NCBI GenBank assembly: GCA_030411725.1
Contig: MU839849.1
Span: forward strand, 248,001-312,000
Length of the DNA stretch: 64,000 nucleotides
From: Echria macrotheca
Taxonomy: Eukaryota; Ascomycota; Sordariomycetes; Sordariales; Schizotheciaceae
Direction: 5' to 3'
Shown: piece by piece, positions 31,169-43,486 of the stretch
Position numbering within the stretch: the stretch's first letter is position 1
Layout: the number at the start of each line of letters is the position of its first letter
Translations under genes and position numbers: made by a program
Notes under the pieces: model-generated
Databases searched by the model: none
Seen by the model: only the letters and a program-made list of their open reading frames with translations
What the model was told of the DNA's origin: nothing

Positions 31169-32786
31169 GCTTGCGGTCGTTGCTGTTCAAGAGCGAGCTA
31201 AGAAAAAAAGATGGCCAAATCCAGCTTGAGCGCACCAAATGCCGGGCCTCTAAAGGAAGGTCGGACCCGTCGAGAGAAGAAGAGATTTCCAAGAAAATGC
31301 CAAGGCGAGCGAGTGGTGGGAGGATGGTCTGGAACAAGTTTAAAAAGTTACGACAAAAAGAAATCTGGGCAGGTCAGCATCTTTGAAGCAACCTGCCCCG
31401 TCCGTCCGGCCAGGCACGCGTCTTGACTTTGGGAGCCAGGCCCCTTGTTCTCGAGATGTCAGGGGCCATCTCCGAGAGCGGGGCCGCTGTGGGCGACTGA
31501 AACGACGCTGTGGCCGTTGTTGAATTGTGGAAAACCCCACATTTTTCCCCTGGACTGCGGCAGGTCTTGGCGCTTACCTTGAGGCCCAGCGCGCTTGCTC
31601 ACAGTGGAACACGAAGACGCGTGCTTTTTTGGACTCTGCCGCGAGACATGCGAAGACGTCCAATTGGAAGGTAGTTGCAGCTGCGAGTGAACCATCCTCT
31701 CTCCTGCGAGTAATCTGAGAATACCTAATGCAACGAATCCGTCCAGGTTTGCAGTTCGTGATCGACGCTGATGGATGCATCGACTCGCCAGCACGGGAAA
31801 TCGTCCCGGCACACCAACAACATTTTACCAGGTCTCGCGGGAGGCGGCGTCCCGGCGAGAAACTCATGCAAGCCTTTTGTTCCCAGGTGTGTGTGGAGGG
31901 ACGGGATCGGATCGACATTCCCCTGTTCTTTGCTTGACAGCACCTCGCTAAAAAGGCAGTTGCCACAAATAGACAACCTCTTTTGTTTTCGCTTTATTGC
32001 CGTAAGCATGTGCTGTAACGCTTTGTCATGTCGAGAGAATAGACATTTCGCCGACTTACTCGTACTCTAGCTTCAATTGGAGACAAGATGAGAGCGCCAC
32101 CGCAGCGGAGAGCGGTTGATGAATGGCCAGGACAGGCTTTGTCTCTGTCACGCCAAGAAGGTCCAGAATGCTCGGGGCTGTGGTAAGGCGGCACGTGCGG
32201 ATACGAGAATTGGACAGGTGCTCCCAAATGGATTGCCAAGTTTTCCCAATCTCAACTGGCAGGGCCGACATTTCTGCCCAACCGCTGCGTCTCTGTCGTC
32301 TCTTTGAGTCTTTCTGCTTCATCTTTCGAGGCTTCAAGTCGGGTAGATTTGTGGCTGTGAGAATCCTCCTCTCGCAAGATCAGATGGTTCAGATGGGTCT
32401 GTGTGCCCCTGGGAGTCCAACGGGTTTCAGTTTCAGATCCCGCTGAGCTTCCCGCTGGGCGGGACGGGATCACCCTAATTTCAGGGGTTGGCACCTGGCG
32501 ACCCCTGTCTGTTTTCTTGTTCTTGGCGTGCACGGATCACGGCACTTGGAAGGCATCGAGATCGAGAAAAGGGGTTGCCAAACATTGTGTTCTTCTGAGA
32601 AACTTTACAGGTATTCGCATATCGATATGCTCTTTAAAGACTGGATGGATAATATATTCTCATTAAGTTGAGGGTTGAGGCAGGTATGTTATCCAAATAA
32701 AACTGGAACATGCTGCTTCGACATCTCAGGGGTATCCCAAATATGTAAAAATGCTTTCCTGTCTACAAGCAGCCCTGTGGACAACC
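31169..32786. other. Intergenic, 1.6 kb
   Basis: Bestrophin promoter side and the 3' flank of the MFS gene. Only short, overlapping frames on both strands. No repeat or RNA gene recognised. Confidence 0.4.
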
Positions 32787-34448
32787 TCAAAACTGGAACC
32801 TCCATCTCGGATCGTCATCGCCCTCCCAATCAATCAGGCTGCCCACATCCTGGACCTCGGACGTGATGGCATCCCGCCGCTTGTTCTCCCGCTTGAGCAC
32901 GACATACAGGATCAACGCAACCGTGGCGTTTGCAATAAGATAACCTAGCGCAAAACTGTGGCCGACGATGAATCGAGGCCCGTCCGTCGCCCGGTAAAGT
33001 TGTGTGCCCAGCACAGCGCCCAGGTTGCCAATGCTGATCTGCATCCCGTTGGCCACGGCTCGCTTCGTCTGGCCCGAGACGTTGATGGCCGGCCATGAGA
33101 GCGAGAGCGCAACGGCCGGGAAGATGCCGCCGGCAGCAAAGAAGGTGCCGACGTAGCTGACACCTGGACGAGCCAGAGGCGTCGTGTTGGACAGGAGGAT
33201 GCAGTACCCGATGGCCCCAAAGAGGGCCGAGCCCGCGATGAAGAGAGCTCGCTGGTTCAGGCGCTCCGAGATGACGGCGACGCTAATGGTCGTGACAAAA
33301 GCGAAGGCGTAGGGAGGCACTGTCAGAAGCTGCGAGATGGCGGCGGAATAGCCAAGGGCATTGATAATGGTCGGTAGGAAGAGAGAGAACGTGTAGAGAG
33401 GGAGCGAGGTCGTGTGGAACGCCAGACCGTAGAGCCAGCACTTTGGATCCCGGAGGGCCTTGACGACATTATCCCAGCTGAACCGCTCATCGTGGGTTGC
33501 GTCGCTGTCTGATGCCAGTCTTACTTGGATGAACTTCCTCTCCTTCTCGCTTAGGAACTCGGCCGTGTCGGGGTAGTTGTAGATGAACCAGTACGCAAGC
33601 ACGGCCACAACAATCGTTGCGAGACCTACGGGGGTCAGTTTGTTTGACGTGAGACGAGACAGAAGACATACCCTCCAAGATGAAGATCCACCGCCATCCA
33701 TTGCTCCAAACAATGCCCCTCATAAAACCAATGCCCTGTTATCATGGTTAGCCGAAATGCTTCCCGGCCTTGAGTCCATCCTCGCCACTCACATATGCAA
33801 GAAGGCCACCGAAAGATCCGGCTAAAGCGGCAGCACTGAAAAACAACGAGACGCGGAACTGCCTCTCACGTCTCTTGTACCACATGGAGAAATAGTAGAC
33901 GACGCCAGGGAACAGACCGGATTCGGCGACGCCGAGGAAAAACCGAGCCGCGAAGAAGCCTGAAAGGTTCTGAACGACTCCCATCAAAGTCGCTACGATG
34001 CCCCAAAGGACCGTCAAGGTGGGCAACCAGAATCGAGGAGTTGTCCTCTTGAGGATGATGTTGCAGGGGATCTGCAACCGTCAGTTTTAACCTCGCTAAC
34101 AACAGAAAGGCGACAAGAGATGGTACAAACCTCAAAAATGACATAACCGATGAAATACAGCGTCAAACCCGTCAGATACTGGTTACCTGTCATGTGCAGA
34201 TCCGTGGCCAGCCCTTCGATACGGGCGTTGCCGACATTACTGCGGTCCAGGAACGACAGCAGGTACAAGATCCCGACGGCGGGTAAGAGACGCCAGTCTA
34301 ACTTGCGAAGTAGTGCACGTTCGTTAACGGCTCCCGGTCCGAGATCCTCGAGCTCCGACGCCGAGGCAGGATCCAAGTCGGTCCCATATTTGGCTCCAGT
34401 CGGAGGCGTCTCGGCGCCCACCTCCTTCTTCTCCGTTTCGGCGGTCAT
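32787..34448 (-). CDS. MFS transporter, Dal5/Tna1-like anion:cation symporter
   Basis: Plasma-membrane permease, 499 aa, of the allantoate/nicotinate/organic-anion branch. Exons 34131-34448, 33793-34071, 33672-33735 and 32787-33625. All four join in phase: VIFE-IPCNIILKR, LLAY-GIGFMRG and ILEG-LATIVVAV. Family features are the charged N-tail, RKLDWRLLPAVGILYLLSFL followed by DRSNVGNARIEGL, the GVAESGLFPGVVYYFSMWYKR block, and NGWRWIFILEG before the central loop. The C-terminal tail is polar. A TATATTTA element lies about 180 bp upstream. It is transcribed away from a ThuA-domain gene across an 886-bp shared region, which may mean co-regulation. The substrate is unknown. Confidence 0.93.
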
Positions 34449-35334
34449 GTCTTGGTTTCCGTAGTCTTTGGGCTCGGGACGGTGCTGGTGACGGCGGGAT
34501 CAATAACGTTGATTTTATCCAGCGTTTCCACGACCGCAACGCGTTACAACTACGACCAGCGGCAAGATGGTGAGATAATCAGGCTCTGGATCTTATGGAG
34601 CAACCTGAGGGAGCAGCAATGAAAGAGTAAATATACCCGGGGAAGGGCCCAGCGGCTCTTCCCCATGCTACCCAGCCATGCTGCCCTAGCGTGGCACATC
34701 GCCTCTGAATTCCTTTTCCTTCCAGCTCCTTGTCCTATCTCCGGCTCGCCGTCGGGTGGGCAGTCGAAAAGAGCAACGAAGGCTCAGAGAACAGTGGTAG
34801 CTTCATGGTCGAATTCTCACCCAAAATGACGCCATGAACCTCTGGAGCTTATCATTGGGCGGCGCCCCACGTTCCAAGACGAACGAAGACACCTGGCGCG
34901 GCAGGGATGCGATCACGACATCGCGCCCCAGGCGGTTGGAACCGATTGTGCTTTGGCCGGCCAGACCAATGATGTAATGCACCCAACCTCCACGATCTCC
35001 ATTCCCAAAGGCTGCGAGTGGTTGCCGACGTGGAGGCGTTGTCTGTTCGCAGCACGTGCGGAACTTTTTTGTCGTCGTGGGGGAACCGTAGACATTTGGT
35101 TCGCAAACCCGGACGGATTAGGGTCTTGGGAGGATTGATGGTATGAAAAATCGATGACGATTGGTCGACGGACTCCAGATTCCGGAGGAGGTGGGAACGG
35201 AAGCTGATCTCGATATGGCCGAAGCGGGGTGAGACCACCAAGGCGGGTCGCCATCGGGCTCTTCCCCGCCATCCAACCGTCAAGAACCGTGGGGGTTGGC
35301 AACGACATCCGAGACAGTGAACGTCGAAACCAAC
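34449..35334. promoter_or_regulatory. Divergent promoter region of the MFS and ThuA genes
   Basis: The two start codons face away from each other across 886 bp. A TATA-like element (GGTATATTTAC on the minus strand, near 34,630) serves the MFS gene. No clear TATA is seen on the ThuA side. No open frame of note. Confidence 0.45.
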
Positions 35335-36075
35335 ATGTCATCGACACCCTTCCAAGTCCTCGTGTTCAGCCGCACCGTCGCATACCGGCACGACTCGATC
35401 CCAGCGGGGATCGAAGCCATCCAGGGTCTCTCTAAAGAGTCGTCGTCGTCACCGACTCCCTTCACCGTCATCGCCACCGAGGATCCGGAAGTTTTCACGC
35501 CGTCCTCCCTCGCCCGCTTCCGTGTCGTCATCTTCTTACAAAGCTCGGGCGAGTTCCTGGATACGCCTGAGCAGCTGGATGCGTTGAAGGGCTTTGTCCG
35601 CGCCGGCGGTGGTGTCGTTGGCGTCCACTGTGCCAGTTTTGCCCTCGAGTCTTCAGAATGGTACGGAAATCTGATGGGCGCCGTCTTCAAGAGCCACCCG
35701 CCGCCGAGTGTGGAGCGGATCCGGATCGTGGACCCGGGACATCCTATCATGGCCGGATCGCTGCCCAAGGGGGGGAGTACCAACAGAGCTGGGACTGAGA
35801 GCTTATCCGAGGAACCCTGGCAGTGGAAGTGGCTGGATGAGTGGTACATTTTCAAACAGGAGCCAGCCGATATTTGCAGCAAGGTCCACGTGCTTGTCGC
35901 AGGTGGTCTGCATGGTCACGATCACCCGCTGGCTTGGTGCCAGGAATTCGATGGAGGGAGGTCCTTCTATACCTCGTTAGGCCACTTTGACGAGGCTTAC
36001 AAGGACTTTGCCTTTCTTAACCAGCTTCTTTCTGGCATTTTATGGACAGCGGGTAAAGCGAAAATCCCAAGTTAA
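35335..36075 (+). CDS. ThuA-domain protein
   Basis: 246 aa, intronless, a glutamine-amidotransferase-like fold. ThuA proteins are linked in bacteria to trehalose and other disaccharide use; in fungi the role is unclear. The start MSSTPFQVLVFSRTVAYRHDS is typical. Other landmarks are the ALKGFVRAGGGVVGVHCAS nucleophile-elbow region (with a Cys), the DPGHPIMAG segment, DEWYIFKQEP, and the HDHPLAWCQEFDGGRSFYTS-LGH block. The ATG at 35335 is preferred because earlier codons in the frame lack an ATG. There is no signal peptide, so it is probably cytosolic. It is divergent from a transporter gene and convergent with a serine hydrolase gene. Confidence 0.9.
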   Translation: MSSTPFQVLVFSRTVAYRHDSIPAGIEAIQGLSKESSSSPTPFTVIATEDPEVFTPSSLARFRVVIFLQSSGEFLDTPEQLDALKGFVRAGGGVVGVHCASFALESSEWYGNLMGAVFKSHPPPSVERIRIVDPGHPIMAGSLPKGGSTNRAGTESLSEEPWQWKWLDEWYIFKQEPADICSKVHVLVAGGLHGHDHPLAWCQEFDGGRSFYTSLGHFDEAYKDFAFLNQLLSGILWTAGKAKIPS

Positions 36076-37027
36076 AAGCGGTGGCCAGGGTAGAAACATG
36101 ACATTATCGAGATATCTCTGGCTTTAGAATGATAGATGGGGGTAAAATCGGAGTGTAGCTCTGTGTTTCCCTCAGCCCAGTAGCCCTTGGGTATGTAGGC
36201 CAGCGGAACAGGGAACACAGGCGAAGTGGTACAATACACAGTTCCAGAGAACCTAAAGTTTCAACCGTAGAGCAATATGGAAAAAGCGGGAAGGGAAAGC
36301 TGTATCACGTTTGTTTCTGGGTGCCGCGAGTCCGTTTGCAAGTCCGATCTCAGTCCTTCAAATCATACAAGCATCGACACCCACTAATGGACCACCTGTA
36401 AACCTTTCTGAGTGATATCCAGTTCATGACTTTCGATATGTTCCAGGTTCAATGGCTATTTGTCCCGGCGGTCCTATATCACTTGGCCATGTTCTTTCCT
36501 GCTCTGTGTGATGTACGTGTTCTGCGTAAGATCCTGCAGAGCACACAGAGCCTGCATCTACGTGCTCTGTCCGATCCCGATATACCCACAGAGCTCTCCC
36601 CTATTGGCCCATCTGCTCTGTCCTGGTACTGGATGCCTATTAGTTCGGTTGCTTCCGCGGCTCGATGGGTGCCTGAGGCCTGGACATGGTTGTCTTCTGG
36701 GTCGTGACACATGGAGAGATACAATGCAATCCATAAAAGTTGGTTAGCGTGGGACTTTATCAGCGCTAAACAACGCAACGGCAGCTTTTGGGCATACTTC
36801 ACCCTACCAGAGCCTTCGCAGAGGCCTGTGCCAGGTCCAAGATCTTGCCAGAGAGAGCCCTTATACGGGCGTTTTCCAGCTAAATCAATTGCTGTAAAAC
36901 CCCTGCCTTATCCCTCGGTGTCCAAGTACCACGCTAACAAACTTTCATGGATTGGCCTGTATTAGTGCCCTCCACTACAAGCCTCAATCTCTATAGCCTT
37001 GCAGGTATTCAACGTACGCAGTGCGAT
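36076..37027. other. Convergent intergenic region, 0.95 kb
   Basis: 3' flanks of the ThuA and serine hydrolase genes. A locally repetitive patch around 36,500-36,600 has several copies of tgctctgt/cagagcac in both orientations, giving imperfect inverted repeats. No gene seen. Confidence 0.4.
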
Positions 37028-38620
37028 TTAACCGACTTTGTCAAAGTGGCCATTCGCTTCTGCCCCATCGCGCATCCAGATGAGCTTCCTGATCCTACCG
37101 TTACCGTCATCGTCAGCCTTGAATTCAACCTTCCAGTAAGTCGGTCCAGGTCCACAAAACAGGCCTCGTCTCGACAACTCGTTTCGAGACGGAAGCCAAG
37201 TGAAGGTATCCCCCTCATAGTGATGCAGCTCAAACTTTTCCGTGTCAAGGCCTTGCAACGCCCGGTACAGCTTCCCATCCTCGAGCGTCACAGTGATCTT
37301 GAAGATGCGCGCCCGGTCCCAGTATGTGCCGACGTAGGCCTCGAGATCCCGGGGCTTTGACGTGCCGTTCGTCCGCTGCTCCGCGAGCAGTTTGGTGACG
37401 CGCGAGAACCACGTCAGATTTCTCGCGGCAGAGGTTTTCGCAGCCTCGACGAAATTGACGCGCAGCTTTGCGGGCACCTCCAGGAGCTCCTCCAGCAGGA
37501 GCTGGCCGACCCAGTCCGGCACGTCGTTCAGGGCGAGGGCATTGCTCAGGACCAGGACCACGGACTCTGAGTCGGGGAGCAGGCCGACGAAGGCGAGCGC
37601 GCCCGCCAAGCTGCCCTGGTGGAACATGACTAGCTCGGATGGAACTCCTTTCCCGATGACGGGCATCCCATCAAGCATGTATCTGGGGTTGATGCCGATA
37701 TGGCCCATCCTACCGGGCAGCTGCACTCTTGCCCAGCCCATGGCATAGGATGCCTCCCGTCTGGAGACAGATTCTAGAGGGACACGAGGCGACATTAGAT
37801 ACTCGCCCTGTCGAAGCGACAAAGTCCCTTCCGAAGCCTCATTGTTGTTGAAAGCCTTCAAGAGAAACTTGTATAGCTTCAACAAGTCGACTATGCTAGA
37901 TCGTATGCCGCCTGAGGCACCACCCCACCAGTCATTGCCCATCTGAGGCGCAGTAATGAGCGCTGGAGTCCGGTCGTCGAGGGCATTGTAGCATTTTGCC
38001 ACGTTGTCGACCGTTGGCGGAGGCGTGGTCAGGAAGGTCCTATTCATGCCGAGGGGGCCGAAGATGCGCTCCTTGACGAACTCGACGTATGGAATGCCGC
38101 TCAGCTGTTCGATGACTTTCCCGACCAGCTCGTATCCGTTATTGTTGTAGGAGAACCCTTGGCGGAAGGGACGAAGTCTTTCTTGGTCGTTGAGATGCCG
38201 CATGACGTCGTCTGGACGGATCAGGCAATTATTTTCGGCACTGACAGCGTATCCGTCGCTCTCCGCCATGCCATGGCGATGGCAAAGCAGGTCCGTGACC
38301 GTCAAAAAGTTCTGCAATGTCTCGTCCCGGGAGTTGAGCGCGGGCAGGAGGTCCTTCACTGGGGTGTCCCATTTGGCCTTGCCTTCGTCGACCAGTATCG
38401 AGAAGGCGACAGCGGTGATGGCTTTCGTGAGCGAAGCTCCCGGGAATATAGTATCGGCGTCAACCGAAATCTCCTTTTCAACGTCTCGATACCCGAAGTT
38501 GTCTATGTAGAGGGTCTCGGGGGTCGCGACGGCGACCATGAGTCCAGGCGTGCCGCCAATTTCCATGAGCTCTTTGATAGTGGGCCGTAGCCGCCGAAAT
38601 CGGTCGGAGGAGCTGTCCAT
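37028..38620 (-). CDS. Beta-lactamase-fold (class C-like) serine hydrolase
   Basis: 530 aa, intronless, cytosolic (no signal peptide at the chosen start MDSSSDRFRRLRPTIKEL). The penicillin-binding-protein/AmpC catalytic motifs are S63-x-x-K66 in GASLTKA and Y158-N-N in FSYNNNGYE. The C-terminal motif is probably HQG in MFHQGSLAGALAF. A C-terminal domain of about 130 residues (from about 400: YVGTYWDRARIFKITV) resembles the lipocalin-like extension found in many eukaryotic relatives. Fungal homologs are esterases, amidases or uncharacterised; some sit in biosynthetic clusters. The frame stays open about 130 codons upstream, but that part is low-complexity and reads as 5' UTR. Confidence 0.9.
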   Translation of the reverse strand: MDSSSDRFRRLRPTIKELMEIGGTPGLMVAVATPETLYIDNFGYRDVEKEISVDADTIFPGASLTKAITAVAFSILVDEGKAKWDTPVKDLLPALNSRDETLQNFLTVTDLLCHRHGMAESDGYAVSAENNCLIRPDDVMRHLNDQERLRPFRQGFSYNNNGYELVGKVIEQLSGIPYVEFVKERIFGPLGMNRTFLTTPPPTVDNVAKCYNALDDRTPALITAPQMGNDWWGGASGGIRSSIVDLLKLYKFLLKAFNNNEASEGTLSLRQGEYLMSPRVPLESVSRREASYAMGWARVQLPGRMGHIGINPRYMLDGMPVIGKGVPSELVMFHQGSLAGALAFVGLLPDSESVVLVLSNALALNDVPDWVGQLLLEELLEVPAKLRVNFVEAAKTSAARNLTWFSRVTKLLAEQRTNGTSKPRDLEAYVGTYWDRARIFKITVTLEDGKLYRALQGLDTEKFELHHYEGDTFTWLPSRNELSRRGLFCGPGPTYWKVEFKADDDGNGRIRKLIWMRDGAEANGHFDKVG

Positions 38621-39925
38621 GATAGAGACGGGAGGAACTGGCAGGAACAAACACGTTAGAATAAGCTCAGATTTTACACAAGCGGCGCGAGGCTCAGCGG
38701 CGACGGGACGCAGGGAGATTAGTGCAAGGAAAAGGTCGGGCGGGGCATACAAGCTTTGGCGCCGAGACGCAGAAGGAGTTGTCGGAAGCTGGGCCTCTGC
38801 GCGCTGTGGGCGAGCATGGGGACAGCTAAAGCGGTAAGGAGAAAGAGCAAAAGCGAAATGTCGCGGGAGAGACGCATGCGCAGCGAGGCAGCGTTCGCCC
38901 GGGCGGGGAGATAAGGCCTGGACATACGAAGGTAGCAAAATTGACTCACGGCTGCTTGGTTTCCTTCCCATTAGATCAGGCTGCGAGGAAATTGGACGTG
39001 TTGCCATGCCAGGCGACCACGAAGCGCGGATGAAAGGTTTTGGGGGGAGCGGTCAACACGTCACACACTGATACGGAAGACGAGAACGCCCCCTGCTCCT
39101 GCCGCCTCACTCCCGGCAGACCAAGGCGCCAGCGCTGCGCCCGAGCGGGGCGCACCTTTCGGGAGGGAGAGTCTCGTTTGTCCCGGATTTCCGCCTAATG
39201 GGGAAGGCACACCCCACCTTCCACCCAACCACTCAGAACACACGCATCGAGGGTCCTCGAGGAAATTGTTGAGGAAATGCTTGTACAACCAAATCCGAGC
39301 GGGGCGTCCGGATGTACCCGTCTGGGCACAACCGCCTTATCATTACAATAACATGCCAGGCATCCTCCAAAGTCCCGCTGCCACTGGCACAGGTTAATGG
39401 TATCCGTAGGTAGGTACATGGTAAACCGCCCGGTACTCAATCAACATCAAAGCTAAAGGTCGACCAAAGAGGTGGTAGTGTACGGAAAACTGCTCATACT
39501 GGCGTGTGTGGGTGGGCGTTCTCGATATGAAGTACACCGAGGGCCGGGCTGCTGCTGCAGTGTCCCGAATGCAGATGTGCGCTTCGTCACAGCCCCCCAG
39601 AAGTTGCAGCAGAGAAAAACGGTAGGCCCAATTGGCGCGTAGCACCACACAAGTCGGGCGTAATTTCTCCATGTCCAGGCATCACGATGTGTTAGATACC
39701 AGGCAGAATCGAAGCGATGCCTGTATTCTGTGCGTGCTGTTGGGGGCCGTAATGCTGCGCTCTCGATGTTCATCTTCACCCAATACAGCGTTTCATTAGG
39801 AAGGCTGGAAACAGAGGCCGCCTCGGTCAGAATGCCATAATACGCCAGCTCCTTGGACGGCCGTTGTCCACCACTCGGTTGTCCACCACTCTTTACGATT
39901 TTCACGAACTCGGCATGCTCTCACA
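38621..39925. other. Divergent intergenic region, 1.3 kb
   Basis: Upstream of the serine hydrolase (minus) and the NLR gene (plus). A 15-bp unit (cggttgtccaccact) is tandemly duplicated, one copy slightly degenerate at its first base, around 39,862-39,891 just before the NLR gene. A 150-codon minus-strand frame across it has no domain and is not called. Confidence 0.4.
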
Positions 39926-42900
39926 ATGAATCATCAGTCCTCGAGTACTACCGTGGAGGGGGCGTATGAGACGAGCGTTGAAAACCCGTCCCTGTGGGAA
40001 GAATCGCTGGAGCGCAAAAAGGAGGACGTCTCGCGGCTCCTGGTGCTTCTGGAACGAAAACGTCAGCGCGGCAAGGTCTCGTCTGTCCACGTGGTCACTC
40101 TCGACGAAGCAATTAAACTGAAGGATAAGTCGCTATTCCACTCGGCTGTACAAGAGATCGCAACCAAATTCGCTACCAAGAATGTTTCAAAGGTGTTCAA
40201 GCAATACCTCTATCCTCATCTTGACCATTTCCGTCAATTCAGCAAGGGTGTCGCTTCTGCCGTGCAATGCGACCCCACCGGGGTCGGGTCCCTTGTTTTT
40301 GGTCTCCTCTTCATCGTCATTCAGGTACATGGAGTCTTCGCACCTGTAATTGCATGGACTTGCGTGCTGATCTCGCTCTGGACAGTGCGGCTGCATCTTT
40401 TCCGAATCCATTGAGACCACTCTCAAGCAGCTGGACATTCTCCAGCAACAACTCCCGTCTTTCCAAGAGGACCAGTCTATGTTCCCAACAAATGATCTAC
40501 TGAAGAGCACACTGCAGGATATCTTCTGCATCTATATCGACTTCTGTGTTACAATCGTTCGGAATATGATCAAAAAATCGTTAGGTATGTGTCCAATGCT
40601 ATGCCTCACCATCTTTCGTCCGTCCACCTATGCTTCTCTGTTTCTCTGGGTTCTATGCATTAGAGACCGGAGAAATTGTCATTCCGTTCTACTGTCGCCT
40701 TTCTCGGGTAATCTACTCACCGTGTTTCACCAGTGGTCGTCGTCCGGAACTTCTTCTCCCCCTCCTTTCAGCAGGAGCTGAACCGTCTCTCTACTGAGAT
40801 CTCTCGTCATGTGGCTGTTTTCGACCGCACTGTACAACAATGTGAGCGCGGCCGGTCGGCCAAGGCCGATGACACCACACACGAGCTTTTGAAAGACCTC
40901 CAGGATACGTCCTTGGCGTCCAAACAGCCCAAGTTCCCGGTCCGCTCGGTCAATATTGCAGAAAACAAATCCTTCGTCGGCCGGGCAGACGAACTTCGGG
41001 AGATGTTCAAGCTACTGATAGAGGACCATCAAGAAGCCCGTCCAGTGTCCTGCGTCCTCCATGGTATCGGCGGTGTCGGCAAAACACAGACAGCCCTCAA
41101 GTTTCTCTACCAATTCGACAAAGAGTTTGACGCGATTTTCTGGGTTAGCGCCGACCCTGAGAAGGAAACCGAGACCCAGAGAACTTTTGGAAACATCGGA
41201 GTGCAACTCAAATTGTTCGACGACAAGGAAGACATCACCGAAGCGGAAATAAACCAAGTCACGCAATGGTTCAATACGACCGGTAGGGTCCAGTTCTTGA
41301 ACTCCATTTCTGCTCTAAAACACGTCTCTGACTTCGCAACCATCAGACAAAAAGTGGCTCCTTGTGTTTGACAACGTTGTAAAACGCAGGGATCTGGGCC
41401 CTTACTGGCCAACTCATTGTCAAAAGTCCTCTGTCATCTTGGTGACCTCGCAGGCCCAAATTGGTGGTGTTGACTACAAGATTCCCATTCGGCCTCTGGA
41501 CGATCAGCAAGGAGCCACTTTTCTCCTCAACCAACTGGATGTTGATGAGGCGTCCTGCGATCCGGCCCTACGAGAGGCTGCCGGCAAGATCTCGCACGTC
41601 CTGGGCGGATCTCCACTGTGGCTGAAGAGCGCTCAAGGCATTCTGGAATTTGGCTGCACGTTCCAAGAATGTCTCGAACAACTCCAGACAGACGTCGATT
41701 TCCCAGGGGGGACACGCTCAGCGGAGACGGGTCGTGAGCAGGACAGCCACACACAATATGAAAGAGCTGCCATCGCTGCCCATGACTATCTCCTCAAGCA
41801 GCTTCCTCCTGGTTCACTTGATATTCTCTTCATGGTTGCCCTGATGAATCCTGACGACGTCAGCGAGGAGCTTCTTCTGCGACCACCGAACCACACGAAG
41901 GATGAACTAGAATTTCTGCACAGGAAGAGTTCGTAAGTGCCGACTATCTAGCGGCTGCCTACAACAGTCACAAGTCGAGTTTGTCTTGCTGATATTGTCT
42001 ACCTAGGTATCTTCTCAATGTTGCCGAGCTCAGCTACGGCAACCTCATCCAGCGTGACACCACCAACAGCGATAGGCCCTACCTTCGAACCCATCGAGCG
42101 GTGCAAAGAATCCTGATTCTGAAGCTTAGCAAGGACGATTACGCCTCGCAGCGACAGGCGGCCTTTGCCCGAGTCGTCCGTGTCCTCCGGGACTTCTTCC
42201 CGCCGCCGTCCAAGACGCAGATTGCGCAGGCCGATGTGCGGCCCCGTCTGCTCAAAGTACTTCCGCATCTACTGACTCTCCTCCACGCCTTCGAAGCCCT
42301 GTCGCCGGCCATGAAGGGCGACCTTGCCCTTGTCGAGCTTCTCTGCGACGTCGCCGGCATGGATCTGTTCGACCAGGGCAGTCTGAACGAGGCCTACTGG
42401 ATCAACAAGATTGCCGAGAGAATCCTCGACTCGCTTGACACAAGTGGAAGAGATCTCGGTGCTCCAGACACTCCGGACGCGCCTATCCTGACCGGTGAGG
42501 CGTTGAAGATGGCCAGTCTCAGGAGCGATGCCTTGACCATCGCTGGCCTCAGCACGGACTTCATGGGCTTGACAAAGCGGCAGGAGGGCCTCGAAATGCG
42601 ACAGAAATGCAAAGAGATCCGGCGGCTCTGCTTCCGCAGTATTCCTGAGAGCGAAGTCACAGCCGATGATAAAATTCGGCTATACAACAGCTACGGGGAT
42701 CTGGCAACCAGTTTCCAGCAGCTCAACGACTTCAAGGGGGTCCGCGAGAATATGGAGGAATGTCTCAAGAACTACAAGCTCTGGGGCGATGAGAAAGCCA
42801 TCCCGTACGAGTATGCAAAATACTACAGCATGACATCGTTTGCGCTTATCTACGAGAACGACTACACGACAGCGGTAGATTATGCCGAGCGGGCCTACAA

Positions 42901-43486
42901 GCTGATTGAGGAAGCATACCCCGGAACATCCAGCGCAATCCTTCACAAGTCTGACTATGCGCTGATTCTCTTTCAGACCGGGCCGGAGGGACGACAGGAA
43001 GCACATTTGATCATGAAAGATTTGCTCTCCAGGTCCGAGAAGGACTGTGGAGAGGACAATCTCAGAACACTTGAGCTTCGAATGATATTCGGCATCATGC
43101 TCTACTTTGTGGAAAATTACACCGAGGCACGGTGAGTACTGCTGCCGTAGAGAAAACCAAGCGCTAAATGAAGCAGGGTCCAAATCGAGAAGGCGCTTCA
43201 AACAGGGGAAACCAAGATCCAACAATGGCCTGTGGAGAACGCGGTGCGAGGCAGGTACTATCTATCTCAAATTCGGAAGAAGATCAACCCACAAGACGCG
43301 GAGGCCGAGAGGATGGAACAGGAGGCAAAGGCCCGCCTCGAAGAATTGCTCAAGCTGGACTTCACAGGGAAGGCGGCCGAGTATCGCGGAGACTACCCCA
43401 TGCTGTTCGACTACCTGGTGAACTGGGAATGCCGACTCGTAACCCCGCGGCAGCCCTCCACCACGGAGCCTCAGTGTGGTCCATAA
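39926..43486 (+). CDS. NLR-like STAND protein: helical N-domain, NB-ARC, TPR-like C-terminus
   Basis: 1,055 aa, probable signal-transducing ATPase of the fungal NLR class (self/non-self recognition, cell death). Exons: 39926-40324, 40386-40584, 40734-41282, 41347-41932, 42007-43131 and 43177-43486, all in phase. The N-terminal domain (about 1-250) is helical, with GSLVFGLLFIVIQCG and FSESIETTLKQLDILQQQLP; it resembles the DUF7708-like domain common before fungal STAND ATPases. The NB-ARC core has FVGRADELREM, the P-loop GIGGVGKTQTAL (about 309-320), Walker B WLLVFDNV, the sensor-like SSVILVTSQ and GGSPLW in the GLPL position. The C-terminal 350 residues are helical repeats of TPR type (SYGDLATSFQQLNDFKGVRE; AVDYAERAYKLIEE). 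A short final exon ends in a polar tail. Confidence 0.9.

Noticed and set aside
39453..39905. 150-codon minus-strand frame upstream of the NLR gene
   Set aside because: No domain; includes a 15-bp tandem duplication; looks like chance.
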